Origin: a virus
Reading direction: 5' to 3' (one strand)
DNA: 21,133 bases
Virus record (IMG/VR): IMGVR_UViG_3300029448_000530
Location: 1-21,133 of that record
Shown: positions 1-6,456 of the stretch, one piece after another
Layout: each line of letters opens with the position of its first letter
Position numbering within the stretch: the stretch's first letter is position 1
The notes under the pieces: generated by a model
What the model was told of the DNA's origin: nothing
Database searches by the model: none
What the model saw: the letters and a program-made list of their open reading frames with translations, nothing else
Made by a program: the position numbers and the translations under genes

Positions 1-482
1 ATTCAACAAGCAACGGTAATAACGCTACAGCAACAATAGGTGCAGGAGGTACAGAGTTGTTCTGGGCTGACAGCTACCAAGAATATGAAAAAATAGATTT
101 AGACCAAGGATTTGTTCCTGCTCAACTAACTGTTACAGATTGCACAGATACGTCATTAAATGGTCTATACGACTTAGACAGTACTCGTAATAACGAAAAG
201 TTAAGATGGCTAAAAAATAACAATACCACACAAAAAGTTTATTTTAACAGCGGTAGTAATAGATGGACTATTCAGGATTCAGGTGGGTCTGTTACAAAAA
301 TTGGAGACACTCTACTGCCCGCTGAAGGTTCTTATGGAAATGGGGCTGTTGTATCCTATAGTAAACACGGACTTTCTACTTCCAAAGCAGGAACTAATAT
401 AACTAAACTCGTTCAGTATGACGCTGACGACACAACATTAACTTCAACAGAACAGGCAGACAATGAGCGATATTTTGGATGA
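1..482 (+). CDS. C-terminal part of a probable tail fibre or adhesin-like structural protein (5' end outside window)
   Basis: The reading frame is open from position 3 to the TGA at 480-482, with no stop back to the window edge, so this is the 3' end of a longer gene. A TTG at 57 is available but is not needed as a start. The visible part is rich in Thr, Ser, Asn and Gly and has short beta-type segments. The stretch LNGLYDLDS followed by KVYFNSGSNRWTIQDSGG resembles a small repeated beta domain (NGtY, then rW-I) that I recall from phage fibres and large surface proteins. That resemblance is from memory and weak. The gene lies upstream of the portal gene rather than after gp16, where T7 keeps its fibre gene. 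It overlaps the next start by 20 bases. A receptor-binding or decoration role is an inference. Confidence 0.6.
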   Translation, partial: STSNGNNATATIGAGGTELFWADSYQEYEKIDLDQGFVPAQLTVTDCTDTSLNGLYDLDSTRNNEKLRWLKNNNTTQKVYFNSGSNRWTIQDSGGSVTKIGDTLLPAEGSYGNGAVVSYSKHGLSTSKAGTNITKLVQYDADDTTLTSTEQADNERYFG

Positions 483-867
483 CATAGTAACTGAACCACA
501 CAAGTACGATGAGTTTCTTCACAGTAATGGCGTACCCTACGCTTACTTAGAAGTACCAGTAGCTTTCCTAGACGAAACAATCCCAGAGGGTGCTAACTGG
601 TCAGCTAAAGGCACAGAAGAAGAACCAGAGCAGAAGAATGTAGGCGAGTACACCTTAAATAAACAGGTATCCCTAGACGGCACAAAAGTTATTATTGCTT
701 TAGCGGCTATGGAAGCTGAGACGTACCGTACACCTGCCTTAACCTACGATGACCTACAAGATTGGGAAACTTGGTTGGATACTAAGAGCTACTCAATTAA
801 CGACTGGTTAACTATAGCTGAACGCAGAACTCTTATGGCTTCGGAGGCTTACGCAGAAGAAGAATGA
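463..867 (+). CDS. Hypothetical acidic protein, 134 residues
   Basis: I do not recognise this protein. It is acidic, with Glu/Asp-rich ends (EEEPEQ near residue 53 and EAYAEEE at the C terminus), and has no membrane segment or signal peptide. Its second half (about residues 95-130) reads as an amphipathic helical region. The ATG at 463 lies inside the end of the preceding fibre-like gene (20-base overlap), and its TGA overlaps the ATG of the next tiny gene as ATGA, so it is probably translated by coupling. Position after a fibre-like gene makes a chaperone or fibre-associated role possible, but nothing in the sequence proves it. Third codon positions are A/T-rich, as in neighbouring real genes. 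Confidence 0.6.
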   Translation: MSDILDDIVTEPHKYDEFLHSNGVPYAYLEVPVAFLDETIPEGANWSAKGTEEEPEQKNVGEYTLNKQVSLDGTKVIIALAAMEAETYRTPALTYDDLQDWETWLDTKSYSINDWLTIAERRTLMASEAYAEEE

Positions 868-926
868 CAACCTTAACTTTGCTTGCCGTCTGTATCTTCT
901 GCATAGTTTGTACGAAGGTGGTTTAA
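864..926 (+). CDS. 20-residue hydrophobic peptide
   Basis: ATG at 864-866 overlaps the TGA of the upstream gene (ATGA), and the TAA at 924-926 directly abuts the GTG start of the next gene. The ORF therefore fills the gap exactly. The product, MTTLTLLAVCIFCIVCTKVV, is one hydrophobic segment with three Cys and a single Lys near the end. This is about the length of one membrane-spanning helix. It has no clean lipobox, because the residue before each Cys is not Gly, Ala or Ser. It could be a membrane peptide or only a leader that carries ribosomes to the next gene; its 3' end contains AAGGTGG, a good ribosome-binding site for the GTG at 927. Function unknown. Confidence 0.45.
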   Translation: MTTLTLLAVCIFCIVCTKVV

Positions 927-1439
927 GTGAAAGACAATGGTGAAAACGTTGTAATAAAAGGTGTCTTATACCGCGACGGTAATGATGGGGACATCTACTC
1001 TTCTAAAAGTTCCACTAAGTCTACATTTGAAGCTATTGGTTCTGAGACGGTTTCCCAAACTTCCCAAACCGTAGTCCAAGCGGCTGTTTCACAAGCTCAA
1101 AGTATAGGGGCTTCAGGTTTAGTCGCAATGGGAAGTGGAGCTTATTTTCAAATAGACGCTGTAGTGGATAATACAAAAGAAGCTATAGCTATAGCCGAAC
1201 CATTAGTACACGAATTTGTTGAAACAGGTACTATTACTCCACCTGAAGGCAGTAAGTATGAAGGTGTGTCTATACCAACCACTACATCTTTCTTGGGAGT
1301 TAAGGTTGGAGAAGAACGCAAGAAACAGCAAGCATACGAAGCATTAACACCAGAACAGAAAGCCGCACAAGATGTCATTAAACAATCCACTCAAACACCA
1401 GACGCACAAGCCGAAGAAAGAGACGCCAGCTCAATATGA
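927..1439 (+). CDS. Hypothetical protein, 170 residues, GTG start
   Basis: I do not recognise this protein. The start is GTG at 927, with AAGGTGG about five bases upstream, directly after the previous TAA. Residues 1-60 are polar and Ser/Thr-rich. Residues about 45-85 are Gln/Ala/Ser-rich, and residues about 75-100 are the most hydrophobic part but too mixed to be a clear membrane helix. The C-terminal 45 residues are charged and Gln-rich (QQAYEALTPEQKAAQDVIKQ) and probably helical or disordered. The end overlaps a possible ATG at 1436 (ATGA) and, over 68 bases, the next longer ORF starting at 1372. It could be a minor virion or early-late junction protein; no function can be assigned. Confidence 0.55.
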   Translation: MKDNGENVVIKGVLYRDGNDGDIYSSKSSTKSTFEAIGSETVSQTSQTVVQAAVSQAQSIGASGLVAMGSGAYFQIDAVVDNTKEAIAIAEPLVHEFVETGTITPPEGSKYEGVSIPTTTSFLGVKVGEERKKQQAYEALTPEQKAAQDVIKQSTQTPDAQAEERDASSI

Positions 1440-1674
1440 TTTACTTAAAGATAATTTTGGAAGCAATAACGGAAAACCTAATTGTGATTGGGATTGGTAC
1501 ACTTGGAATACTGAGTTTAATTACGATGTTCCTTCCCGCGGATTCAAAAATAAAGAAGATTTTTACTTTCATAACAAAGAAATAGATTGCACAGTTCCTG
1601 AACCTGCCGCGATTGGTATGGTTATTACAGGATGCTTAGTTGCACTCTTAGCTAAACATAGGATAACTAGATGA
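1372..1674 (+). CDS. Small protein with a PEP-CTERM-like C-terminal tail
   Basis: This 100-residue protein has a basic N terminus, an aromatic-rich middle (DWDWYTWNTEFNYDVPSRGF) and a C terminus made of VPEP, a hydrophobic stretch of about 17 residues (AAIGMVITGCLVALLA) and a basic tail (KHRITR). That three-part pattern is the layout of PEP-CTERM sorting signals, or at least of a C-terminal tail anchor. No N-terminal signal peptide is visible. The only in-frame ATG before the tail is 1372, giving a 68-base overlap with the upstream gene. The TGA overlaps the portal ATG as ATGA, which supports translation of this frame. A second, hydrophobic ORF (1436-1585) lies within it in another frame. Function unknown. 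Confidence 0.5.
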   Translation: MSLNNPLKHQTHKPKKETPAQYDLLKDNFGSNNGKPNCDWDWYTWNTEFNYDVPSRGFKNKEDFYFHNKEIDCTVPEPAAIGMVITGCLVALLAKHRITR

Positions 1675-3236
1675 TTAATGATACCGCAGAGCAACTCTAC
1701 ACTAAATGTGAGGGCGACCGTTGGAGTTATCTCGACCGCGCAAGAACTTGTTCTAAGCTAACATTGCCTTATGTAGTGCCAGAGGATGGATTCGGAACAC
1801 ACAGTCGATTAGAAACACCCTTTCAAGGCATTGGTGCGCGCGGAGTAAATAACCTCGCATCCAAATTACTGTTAGCACTCCTCCCACCTAATGCCCCCTT
1901 TTTCCGTCTTAATATAGACGAATATATGCTCATGCAAGAAGGAGCAGAAGAAGAAATCATCACGGAGATTGAGACAACCTTACAGCGTATAGAAGAAAGT
2001 GTAATGGACGAGGTTTCGGCTCAATCGTACCGAGTTGGTATTCACGAAGCTATTAAACACCTAATTATTTCTGGAAACGCTCTGTTATATATGCCAGATG
2101 AAGGTGGGCTTCGTGTCTTTCATATAGACCGTTATGTAATTAAACGCGACCCAATGGGCAACTTGTTATACTTAGCTACTAAAGAAACAGTGGCTTACAA
2201 CGCTTTACCACAAGAAATGCAAGAAGCTCTAGGCACGTACGAAAAAGACGTTGGCGATAACTGTGATTTATACACCGCAGTTAAGCGTGTAGATAATAAA
2301 TGGCATGTATACCAAGACATAAAAGGTATTACTATGCCAACCGAAGGTGTGTATGACCTAGAAAAATGTCCCTACATCCCTCTTCGCTTTTCTAAAATTG
2401 ATGGTGAAGACTATGGACGAGGTTATGTTGAAGAGTATCTAGGAGACTTACAGAGTTTAGAAACCCTGACTCAAGCAATCGTTGAAGGTTCTTCAGCCGC
2501 CGCTAAGGTATTGTTTCTTGTGAATCCTAATGGAACCACACGGGCTAGAGCTTTAGCTGAAAGTCCTAACGGAGCTATTACTCAAGGTAATGCGGCAGAT
2601 GTATCTGTCTTACAACTTAATAAGTTTAACGATTTTCGCGTAGCGCAGGAAACAATTAATACAATACGTGACCGGTTAGGACACGCCTTCTTACTATCAT
2701 CTGGCGTCGTGCGTAATGCTGAACGTGTAACGGCTGAAGAAATTAGAATGTTATCTTTAGAGCTCGAATCCGCTCTCGGTGGGTTGTACTCTTTACTTAG
2801 TAACGAGATGCAATTACCTATGATTAACCGACTAATGGATGTGATGAAGGGCAACAAGCGTATTCCTAAACTTCCTAAAGACATTGTAAACCCTGTTATT
2901 ATTACAGGTGTAGAAGCTCTTGGACGTGGGCATGATTTACAAAAGTTAGATATGTTCTTAGCTGGAGCCACTCAAGTTGTTGGTGCTGAAGCTGTTGCAC
3001 AACATCTTAATGTAGGTGAATACTTTAGCCGTCGAGCAACTGCTCTCGGTATTAAAACAACAGGACTAGTTAAGTCCACAGAAGAGTTGCAAGCTGAACA
3101 ACAGCAACAACAACAAGCGATGCAACAACAACAAATGGTGCAATCTATGGGAGCTCCCGTCATTAAAGCGGCAAGTGAACAGATGAAAAGCATTCGAGAA
3201 ACTCCACAACAAGAAACTAGCGAGGTAGAACAGTAA
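1671..3236 (+). CDS. Portal (head-tail connector) protein, T7 gp8-like
   Basis: This protein forms the dodecameric portal at the capsid vertex through which DNA is packaged and ejected. Its 521 residues are close to the 535 of T7 gp8. The N-terminal signature GIGARGVNNLASKLLLALLPP (about residues 52-72, split here by family comparison) closely matches the T7-type connector family. Other typical segments are ISGNALLYMP (about 132-141) and GEDYGRGYVEEYLGDLQSLE (about 245-264). The C terminus carries two glutamine runs (3099-3134) and is probably flexible. It starts at the ATG overlapping the previous TGA and ends in TAATG with the scaffold gene, so portal and scaffold are translationally coupled, as expected for a capsid-assembly operon. 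The start is well supported. Confidence 0.95.
   Translation: MINDTAEQLYTKCEGDRWSYLDRARTCSKLTLPYVVPEDGFGTHSRLETPFQGIGARGVNNLASKLLLALLPPNAPFFRLNIDEYMLMQEGAEEEIITEIETTLQRIEESVMDEVSAQSYRVGIHEAIKHLIISGNALLYMPDEGGLRVFHIDRYVIKRDPMGNLLYLATKETVAYNALPQEMQEALGTYEKDVGDNCDLYTAVKRVDNKWHVYQDIKGITMPTEGVYDLEKCPYIPLRFSKIDGEDYGRGYVEEYLGDLQSLETLTQAIVEGSSAAAKVLFLVNPNGTTRARALAESPNGAITQGNAADVSVLQLNKFNDFRVAQETINTIRDRLGHAFLLSSGVVRNAERVTAEEIRMLSLELESALGGLYSLLSNEMQLPMINRLMDVMKGNKRIPKLPKDIVNPVIITGVEALGRGHDLQKLDMFLAGATQVVGAEAVAQHLNVGEYFSRRATALGIKTTGLVKSTEELQAEQQQQQQAMQQQQMVQSMGAPVIKAASEQMKSIRETPQQETSEVEQ
3099..3134 (+). repeat. CAA/CAG run encoding two polyglutamine tracts in the portal C terminus
   Basis: Six consecutive Gln codons, then Ala-Met, then four more Gln codons. 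All are CAA except one CAG. The tract lies in the variable C-terminal tail of the portal and is probably a length-variable linker rather than a structured element. Confidence 0.8.
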
Positions 3237-4003
3237 TGGGTGAATCAAATTCATATTCGGTACAGGCAACGGAAACGCCTGAACCAACACTTCAAGATGC
3301 GTCTGATGCTCTTGATGTACAAGAACAAGAAACAATAGATGCGCAAGAAAACCAAAAGCCAATGACTTACGAAGAGGAACGTCCAGAGTGGCTTCCTGAA
3401 AAGTTCGATAGTCCTGAAGCTATGGCGGAAGCGTACGCAAACCTAGAAGGTAAACTTGGGCAACCCGCCGAAGAAAACGAAGTGCCTGAGCATGAACAAA
3501 AGACAGGCGACGTTGAATACGACAATACCGTTGAAGGAGCATCTAATGAGTTTGCTGAAAAAGGCGAGCTATCGGAAGCTACTTATGACGCGCTTAAAAA
3601 GCAAGGTCTTAACAAAGCAATGGTTGACACATACATTGCAGGACAACAAGCAATTGTAGCTCAACAGCAAATGGAAATAACTAATGAGATTGGCGGTATG
3701 CAAGAATACCAAAAGCTATCTAACTGGGCGTCAGAGACACTCTCCGATGAAGACTTACAAGCGTACAATGAAACCGTTGAAGCTGGTTCCGTGTCTCAAG
3801 CTAAGTTCGCTATTAAATCTTTGTATAGCCAATATCAAGCCGCCGGCGCACCACGAATAGCGCAAGGCTCTGTTAATGGCGCAGGGATTCCTCCTTTTAG
3901 CTCGCGTCAGCAAGTAGTAGCCGCTATGCGTGACAGCCGTTACGAGACTGACCCTGCTTACCGTGACGAAGTAACGAAACGTTTAGCTAGGAGTAATGTG
4001 TAA
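3236..4003 (+). CDS. Capsid assembly scaffolding protein, T7 gp9-like
   Basis: This is the internal scaffold that guides capsid shell assembly around the portal and leaves before or during DNA packaging. The 255-residue protein is strongly acidic and Gln/Glu-rich, as usual for this family (T7 gp9 is 307 residues, so this one is somewhat shorter). The conserved block RPEWLPEKFDSPEAMAEAYA (about residues 49-68) is characteristic of podoviral scaffolds. The C-terminal part is helical and ends in a basic segment (RLARSNV), consistent with the shell-binding end. It lies between portal and capsid genes as in T7, although here a lysis-type insertion separates it from the capsid gene. It overlaps the portal gene (TAATG) and the downstream membrane-protein gene (TAATG). 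Confidence 0.9.
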   Translation: MGESNSYSVQATETPEPTLQDASDALDVQEQETIDAQENQKPMTYEEERPEWLPEKFDSPEAMAEAYANLEGKLGQPAEENEVPEHEQKTGDVEYDNTVEGASNEFAEKGELSEATYDALKKQGLNKAMVDTYIAGQQAIVAQQQMEITNEIGGMQEYQKLSNWASETLSDEDLQAYNETVEAGSVSQAKFAIKSLYSQYQAAGAPRIAQGSVNGAGIPPFSSRQQVVAAMRDSRYETDPAYRDEVTKRLARSNV

Positions 4004-4428
4004 TGCCTATCGAACTCGTATCCCTTATCACAGGTAATGTGTCTGGCTTTATATTTAAGCTTATTGCATCTCAAACCGAAGCGGCTCAGCGTATGGCTGA
4101 AGCTAACCTAAAGACGCAGGAAGCGGCAGATGCTTCTGCTGACAAAGCGGCTAAACGTGGTGGAGACAGTGGTTCGTGGGTACGACGTTTTATTGTTATA
4201 ATGGTACTTACAGGGGTAATCATCTTCCCCTTCTACCTTGCTGTTACCGGAGGCGCGGTTACTATAGAAGAAAACGCCCCTAAAGGATTATTAAGTTGGT
4301 TAGGTATGTCAGGTAAAGAAATGATTACTGTTTCTTCTTCATATTTAATACTTCCAGAAATCCGTAGCTCTTTGTTAGCAATCGTAGGTTTCTACTTTGG
4401 TAGCTCTGTCGTTAATAATAGAAAGTAA
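4003..4428 (+). CDS. Probable holin, GTA-type 3TM family
   Basis: This 141-residue membrane protein has an amphipathic N-terminal segment (about residues 2-22) and a charged Ala/Lys/Glu helix (about 27-55). Two clear membrane helices follow, at about 61-83 (RFIVIMVLTGVIIFPFYLAV) and 112-136 (ending GFYFGSSVV). This layout, with the closing FYFG motif, matches the 3TM holin family known from gene-transfer agents and marine phages. Holins open the inner membrane at lysis. The next gene encodes a signal-bearing transglycosylase-like protein, so the two form a plausible lysis cassette inside the head gene cluster. The ATG overlaps the scaffold TAA. Its own TAA overlaps the proposed ATT start of the next gene. 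Assignment is by layout and neighbourhood. Confidence 0.6.
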   Translation: MPIELVSLITGNVSGFIFKLIASQTEAAQRMAEANLKTQEAADASADKAAKRGGDSGSWVRRFIVIMVLTGVIIFPFYLAVTGGAVTIEENAPKGLLSWLGMSGKEMITVSSSYLILPEIRSSLLAIVGFYFGSSVVNNRK

Positions 4429-4916
4429 TTATTAGTGCTAAATTTTTCATTTTAATAACGGTTGCGTTTATTGCGCTGTTTTCACAATCAACGGAGATAA
4501 CTTTAAATGAGTTTGTCGAATCTATACCGCTTTGGGAAGTCCCTCAAGGAGCGGATAAGTACATTACGGGTGACGGGGGTAAAAGTGTCGGGTATTGGCA
4601 AATCAGTCAGCCTATGGTCGCGGACTACAACCGTATTACTAAAAGTAAAATTAATCTTAAAGATTGCTTTGATAAAGGCGTGGCTAAGATGGTTGCTACA
4701 GAAGTGCTCACGCATTATATCAAACATATCCGAAAAAGTGGTTACCCTGTTCAAATAGACCACCTTCTATTTATTTGGAATGGTGGGGGTGGAGCTTGGC
4801 GTAGAGTACACTTTCCAAAAGATGACATTAAACAACAACGATTAGAAAGATATAAACAACGAGCTTATAGGAAACTAGGTATATATGAAAAGAAAAGGAA
4901 TCTCTCTCAAAAGTAA
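4428..4916 (+). CDS. Lytic transglycosylase / lysozyme-like protein with signal sequence and no canonical start codon
   Basis: The frame is open from 4422 to the TAA at 4914-4916. Read from ATT 4428 (162 residues), it has Lys5 followed by a hydrophobic segment FFILITVAFIALFS (6-19), a signal peptide or signal-anchor. A lysozyme-superfamily core follows: VES with candidate catalytic Glu31, GDGGKSVGYWQIS (48-60, the GxxQI block of family-23-type transglycosylases) and WNGGGGAW (117-124). The first ATG in frame is 4614, which would delete both the Glu and the QI block, so it cannot be the functional start. Candidate starts are ATT 4428 or 4431; CTG 4476 would lose the signal. A -1 shift from the end of the holin gene would also enter this frame. 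Predicted role: peptidoglycan cleavage at lysis, with the adjacent holin. Confidence 0.7.
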   Translation: MISAKFFILITVAFIALFSQSTEITLNEFVESIPLWEVPQGADKYITGDGGKSVGYWQISQPMVADYNRITKSKINLKDCFDKGVAKMVATEVLTHYIKHIRKSGYPVQIDHLLFIWNGGGGAWRRVHFPKDDIKQQRLERYKQRAYRKLGIYEKKRNLSQK

Positions 4917-5145
4917 ACATAAGTCTAAAAAAGGTGGACTTACGGCGGCAGGTAGAAAGCACTACAACAGTAAAACAGGTTCCAACCTAAAAGCCCCCGT
5001 TACTGAAAGTAACCCTAAAGGCAAGAGAGCTTCTCGTAAAAAATCATTCTGTGCACGTATGTCAGGCGTCAAAGGTGCAATGAAAGACTCTAAAGGACGC
5101 CCAACAAGAAAGGCACTGGCGTTACGTCGGTGGAAATGCAGATGA
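4885..5145 (+). CDS. Small very basic protein, DUF6321-type
   Basis: This 86-residue protein is extremely rich in Lys, Arg, Gly and Ser. The blocks KKGGLTAAGRKHYNSKTGSN, RKKSFCARMSGVKGAMKDSK and the closing RPTRKALALRRWKC are ones I recognise from small conserved proteins widespread in marine tailed phages. From memory this is DUF6321, with no known function. Its charge suggests nucleic-acid binding, possibly with packaged DNA or mRNA, but this is inference. The ATG at 4885 lies inside the transglycosylase-like gene (32-base overlap), with AAAAGG-type purines in that region. The TGA overlaps the ATG of the next 40-residue basic gene (ATGA). Confidence 0.8.
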   Translation: MKRKGISLKSKHKSKKGGLTAAGRKHYNSKTGSNLKAPVTESNPKGKRASRKKSFCARMSGVKGAMKDSKGRPTRKALALRRWKCR

Positions 5146-5264
5146 GTTTGTATAAAAATATTAATCGTAGGCGGAAGCTGGGTATATCGCGTTCTAAGAA
5201 AAAATCGACGATTTCCTCAAAAGCATACGCAAACATGAAAAAAGGATTTCCTAAAAAGAAATAA
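5142..5264 (+). CDS. 40-residue highly basic protein
   Basis: ATG 5142 overlaps the TGA of the upstream basic gene (ATGA); TAA at 5262-5264. The product begins MSLYKNINRRRKLGISRSKK and ends SKAYANMKKGFPKKK. About four in ten residues are Lys or Arg. Small proteins with this kind of AYANMKKGFPKKK tail occur in other marine phages as far as I recall, with no known function. It is directly coupled to the DUF6321-type gene and the two are probably made together, just before the capsid gene. Nucleic-acid or capsid-interior binding is plausible but unproven. There is no membrane segment or signal peptide. Confidence 0.65.
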   Translation: MSLYKNINRRRKLGISRSKKKSTISSKAYANMKKGFPKKK

Positions 5265-5388
5265 TTTAACCGTCCCAAATAACCCCTAGTAGCTAAAAAG
5301 TCCGATGCGTCGGGTAACTTTTATGTCAACCGTGTGAAAAAGGACACCTAACCCAAAACAAAAACAACCTATAATAAGGAGAATAAAC
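5265..5388 (+). promoter_or_regulatory. Noncoding leader of the major capsid gene
   Basis: These 124 bases carry no supported ORF and are the longest noncoding stretch in the window. They contain a hairpin (5296-5322), an A/C-rich single-strand-like segment (about 5335-5370) and a strong AAGGAG ribosome-binding site (5376-5381) seven bases before the ATG. A long leader with a strong site fits the very high output needed for capsid protein. A phage RNA polymerase promoter would be expected here, but I cannot identify its consensus from this window. Confidence 0.5.
5296..5322 (+). promoter_or_regulatory. Hairpin in capsid leader (possible mRNA processing or stability element)
   Basis: The core stem TCCGA/TCGGG closes a TGCG loop (four Watson-Crick pairs plus a wobble). 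The flanking AAAAG (5296-5300) can pair with CTTTT (5318-5322) across a three-base bulge. It lacks the uninterrupted T-run of a strong intrinsic terminator, so a weak terminator, RNase III-type processing site or 5' mRNA stabiliser are all possible. Confidence 0.35.
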
Positions 5389-6456
5389 ATGGCATACGGA
5401 GACGTAAATGCTTCACGCTTGGGGCAAGCTAATGCTTCAGGTGATACTAATGCGTTGTTCTTGAAGGTGTTCGCAAATGAAATCTTAACTACGTTTGAAG
5501 AAGCGACAGTTATGAAAGGTTTGCACACCATCCGGACAATTCAATCAGGTAAATCAGCACAATTCCCAGTAACGGGTATTGCGACTGCTAAATACCATAC
5601 AGTCGGAGAAGACATCCTAGAATCAACTTCGGGATATGCTTCTAAAATTAAACACGGTGAGAAAGTTATCAACATTGATGACGTTCTATTAGCATCAACC
5701 TTCATTCCTAACATTGACGAAATGAAGAACCATTACGACGTTCGTAGCATCTACGCTAAAGAACTTGGTAAGGCTCTTGCAACACGTTTTGACATTGCTA
5801 CTATGAAGACATTGTTTGCGGCGGCAGGTGCATCTAGTGAAATCGGTTTAGCTGGTGGAACTACACTTGACGTTTCAGATGGTAATTGTGCAGGTCTTTC
5901 TACTGCATCAAACATCATCTCAACAATTACTACGATTGCTCAGAAGTTCGACGAAAATGACGTTCCTTCTGACGACCGTTTCATATTGTTGACACCTGAA
6001 AGCTACTACAAGTTAGTTAGTGCTAATACAGATGCAATATCGTTTGACTTAGGAAGCCAAAACGGAGCGGGTTATTCTCGATTAGAGAACCCACTGTTGT
6101 CTACAGGTCAAGTAAGCGTTGCTGAAGCTAGAGTTGCTAAAGTAGCTGGAATTAGTGTATTCAAGACTAACCACCTAAAAGACGTCATTGACGCGGGTAA
6201 CCTGTCAACTACTGCTACTGATGACGGCGCATCTAACAACGATGTTAATGTTACTGCTGGTGTTGGTTACAACGCTAACTTCACAGGACTACAAGCACTT
6301 GCGGGAACTAAGCAAGCGATTGGTACTGTTAAGTTAATGGACTTGTCTACTGAGTCTGAGTACATAATGACTAAACAAGGTACAGCTCTCGTTGCGAAGT
6401 ATGCAATGGGTCATGGCGTTCTACGTCCTGAATGTGCAATTAAAGTCGTAGCGTAA
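5389..6456 (+). CDS. Major capsid protein, T7 gp10-like
   Basis: This is the main shell protein of the icosahedral head. Its 355 residues compare with 345 for T7 gp10A. The N terminus (ALFLKVFANEILTTFEEATV), then HTIRTIQSGKSAQFPVTGIA, the central NIDEMKNHYDVRSIYAKELG and the segment PSDDRFILLTPESYYKL are all typical of the T7-type HK97-fold capsid family. The C terminus ends at MGHGVLRPECAIKVVA. No slippery sequence is evident near the stop, so I see no sign of a gp10B-like frameshift product. The gene has its own long leader with a strong AAGGAG site and is followed by a strong terminator, so it sits at the end of a transcript for maximal expression, as in T7. Confidence 0.95.
   Translation: MAYGDVNASRLGQANASGDTNALFLKVFANEILTTFEEATVMKGLHTIRTIQSGKSAQFPVTGIATAKYHTVGEDILESTSGYASKIKHGEKVINIDDVLLASTFIPNIDEMKNHYDVRSIYAKELGKALATRFDIATMKTLFAAAGASSEIGLAGGTTLDVSDGNCAGLSTASNIISTITTIAQKFDENDVPSDDRFILLTPESYYKLVSANTDAISFDLGSQNGAGYSRLENPLLSTGQVSVAEARVAKVAGISVFKTNHLKDVIDAGNLSTTATDDGASNNDVNVTAGVGYNANFTGLQALAGTKQAIGTVKLMDLSTESEYIMTKQGTALVAKYAMGHGVLRPECAIKVVA

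Noticed and set aside
2972-3362. Cys-rich or Leu-rich reverse-strand ORFs opposite the portal/scaffold junction
   Set aside because: They are read opposite the CAA/CAG-rich glutamine region, which gives artificial Cys/Leu/Leu runs. The strong portal and scaffold frames explain the DNA.
4507-4758. 83-codon ORF overlapping the transglycosylase-like gene in another frame, and its reverse-strand counterpart at 4503-4763
   Set aside because: The 4422-4916 frame carries a signal segment and recognisable enzyme motifs. The others have no family features and are shadows.
5370-5375. TATAAT hexamer just upstream of the capsid gene, resembling a sigma-70 -10 box
   Set aside because: Transcription would begin at or inside the AAGGAG ribosome-binding site, giving almost no leader, and no matching -35 is evident. 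T7-like late genes normally use the phage polymerase.
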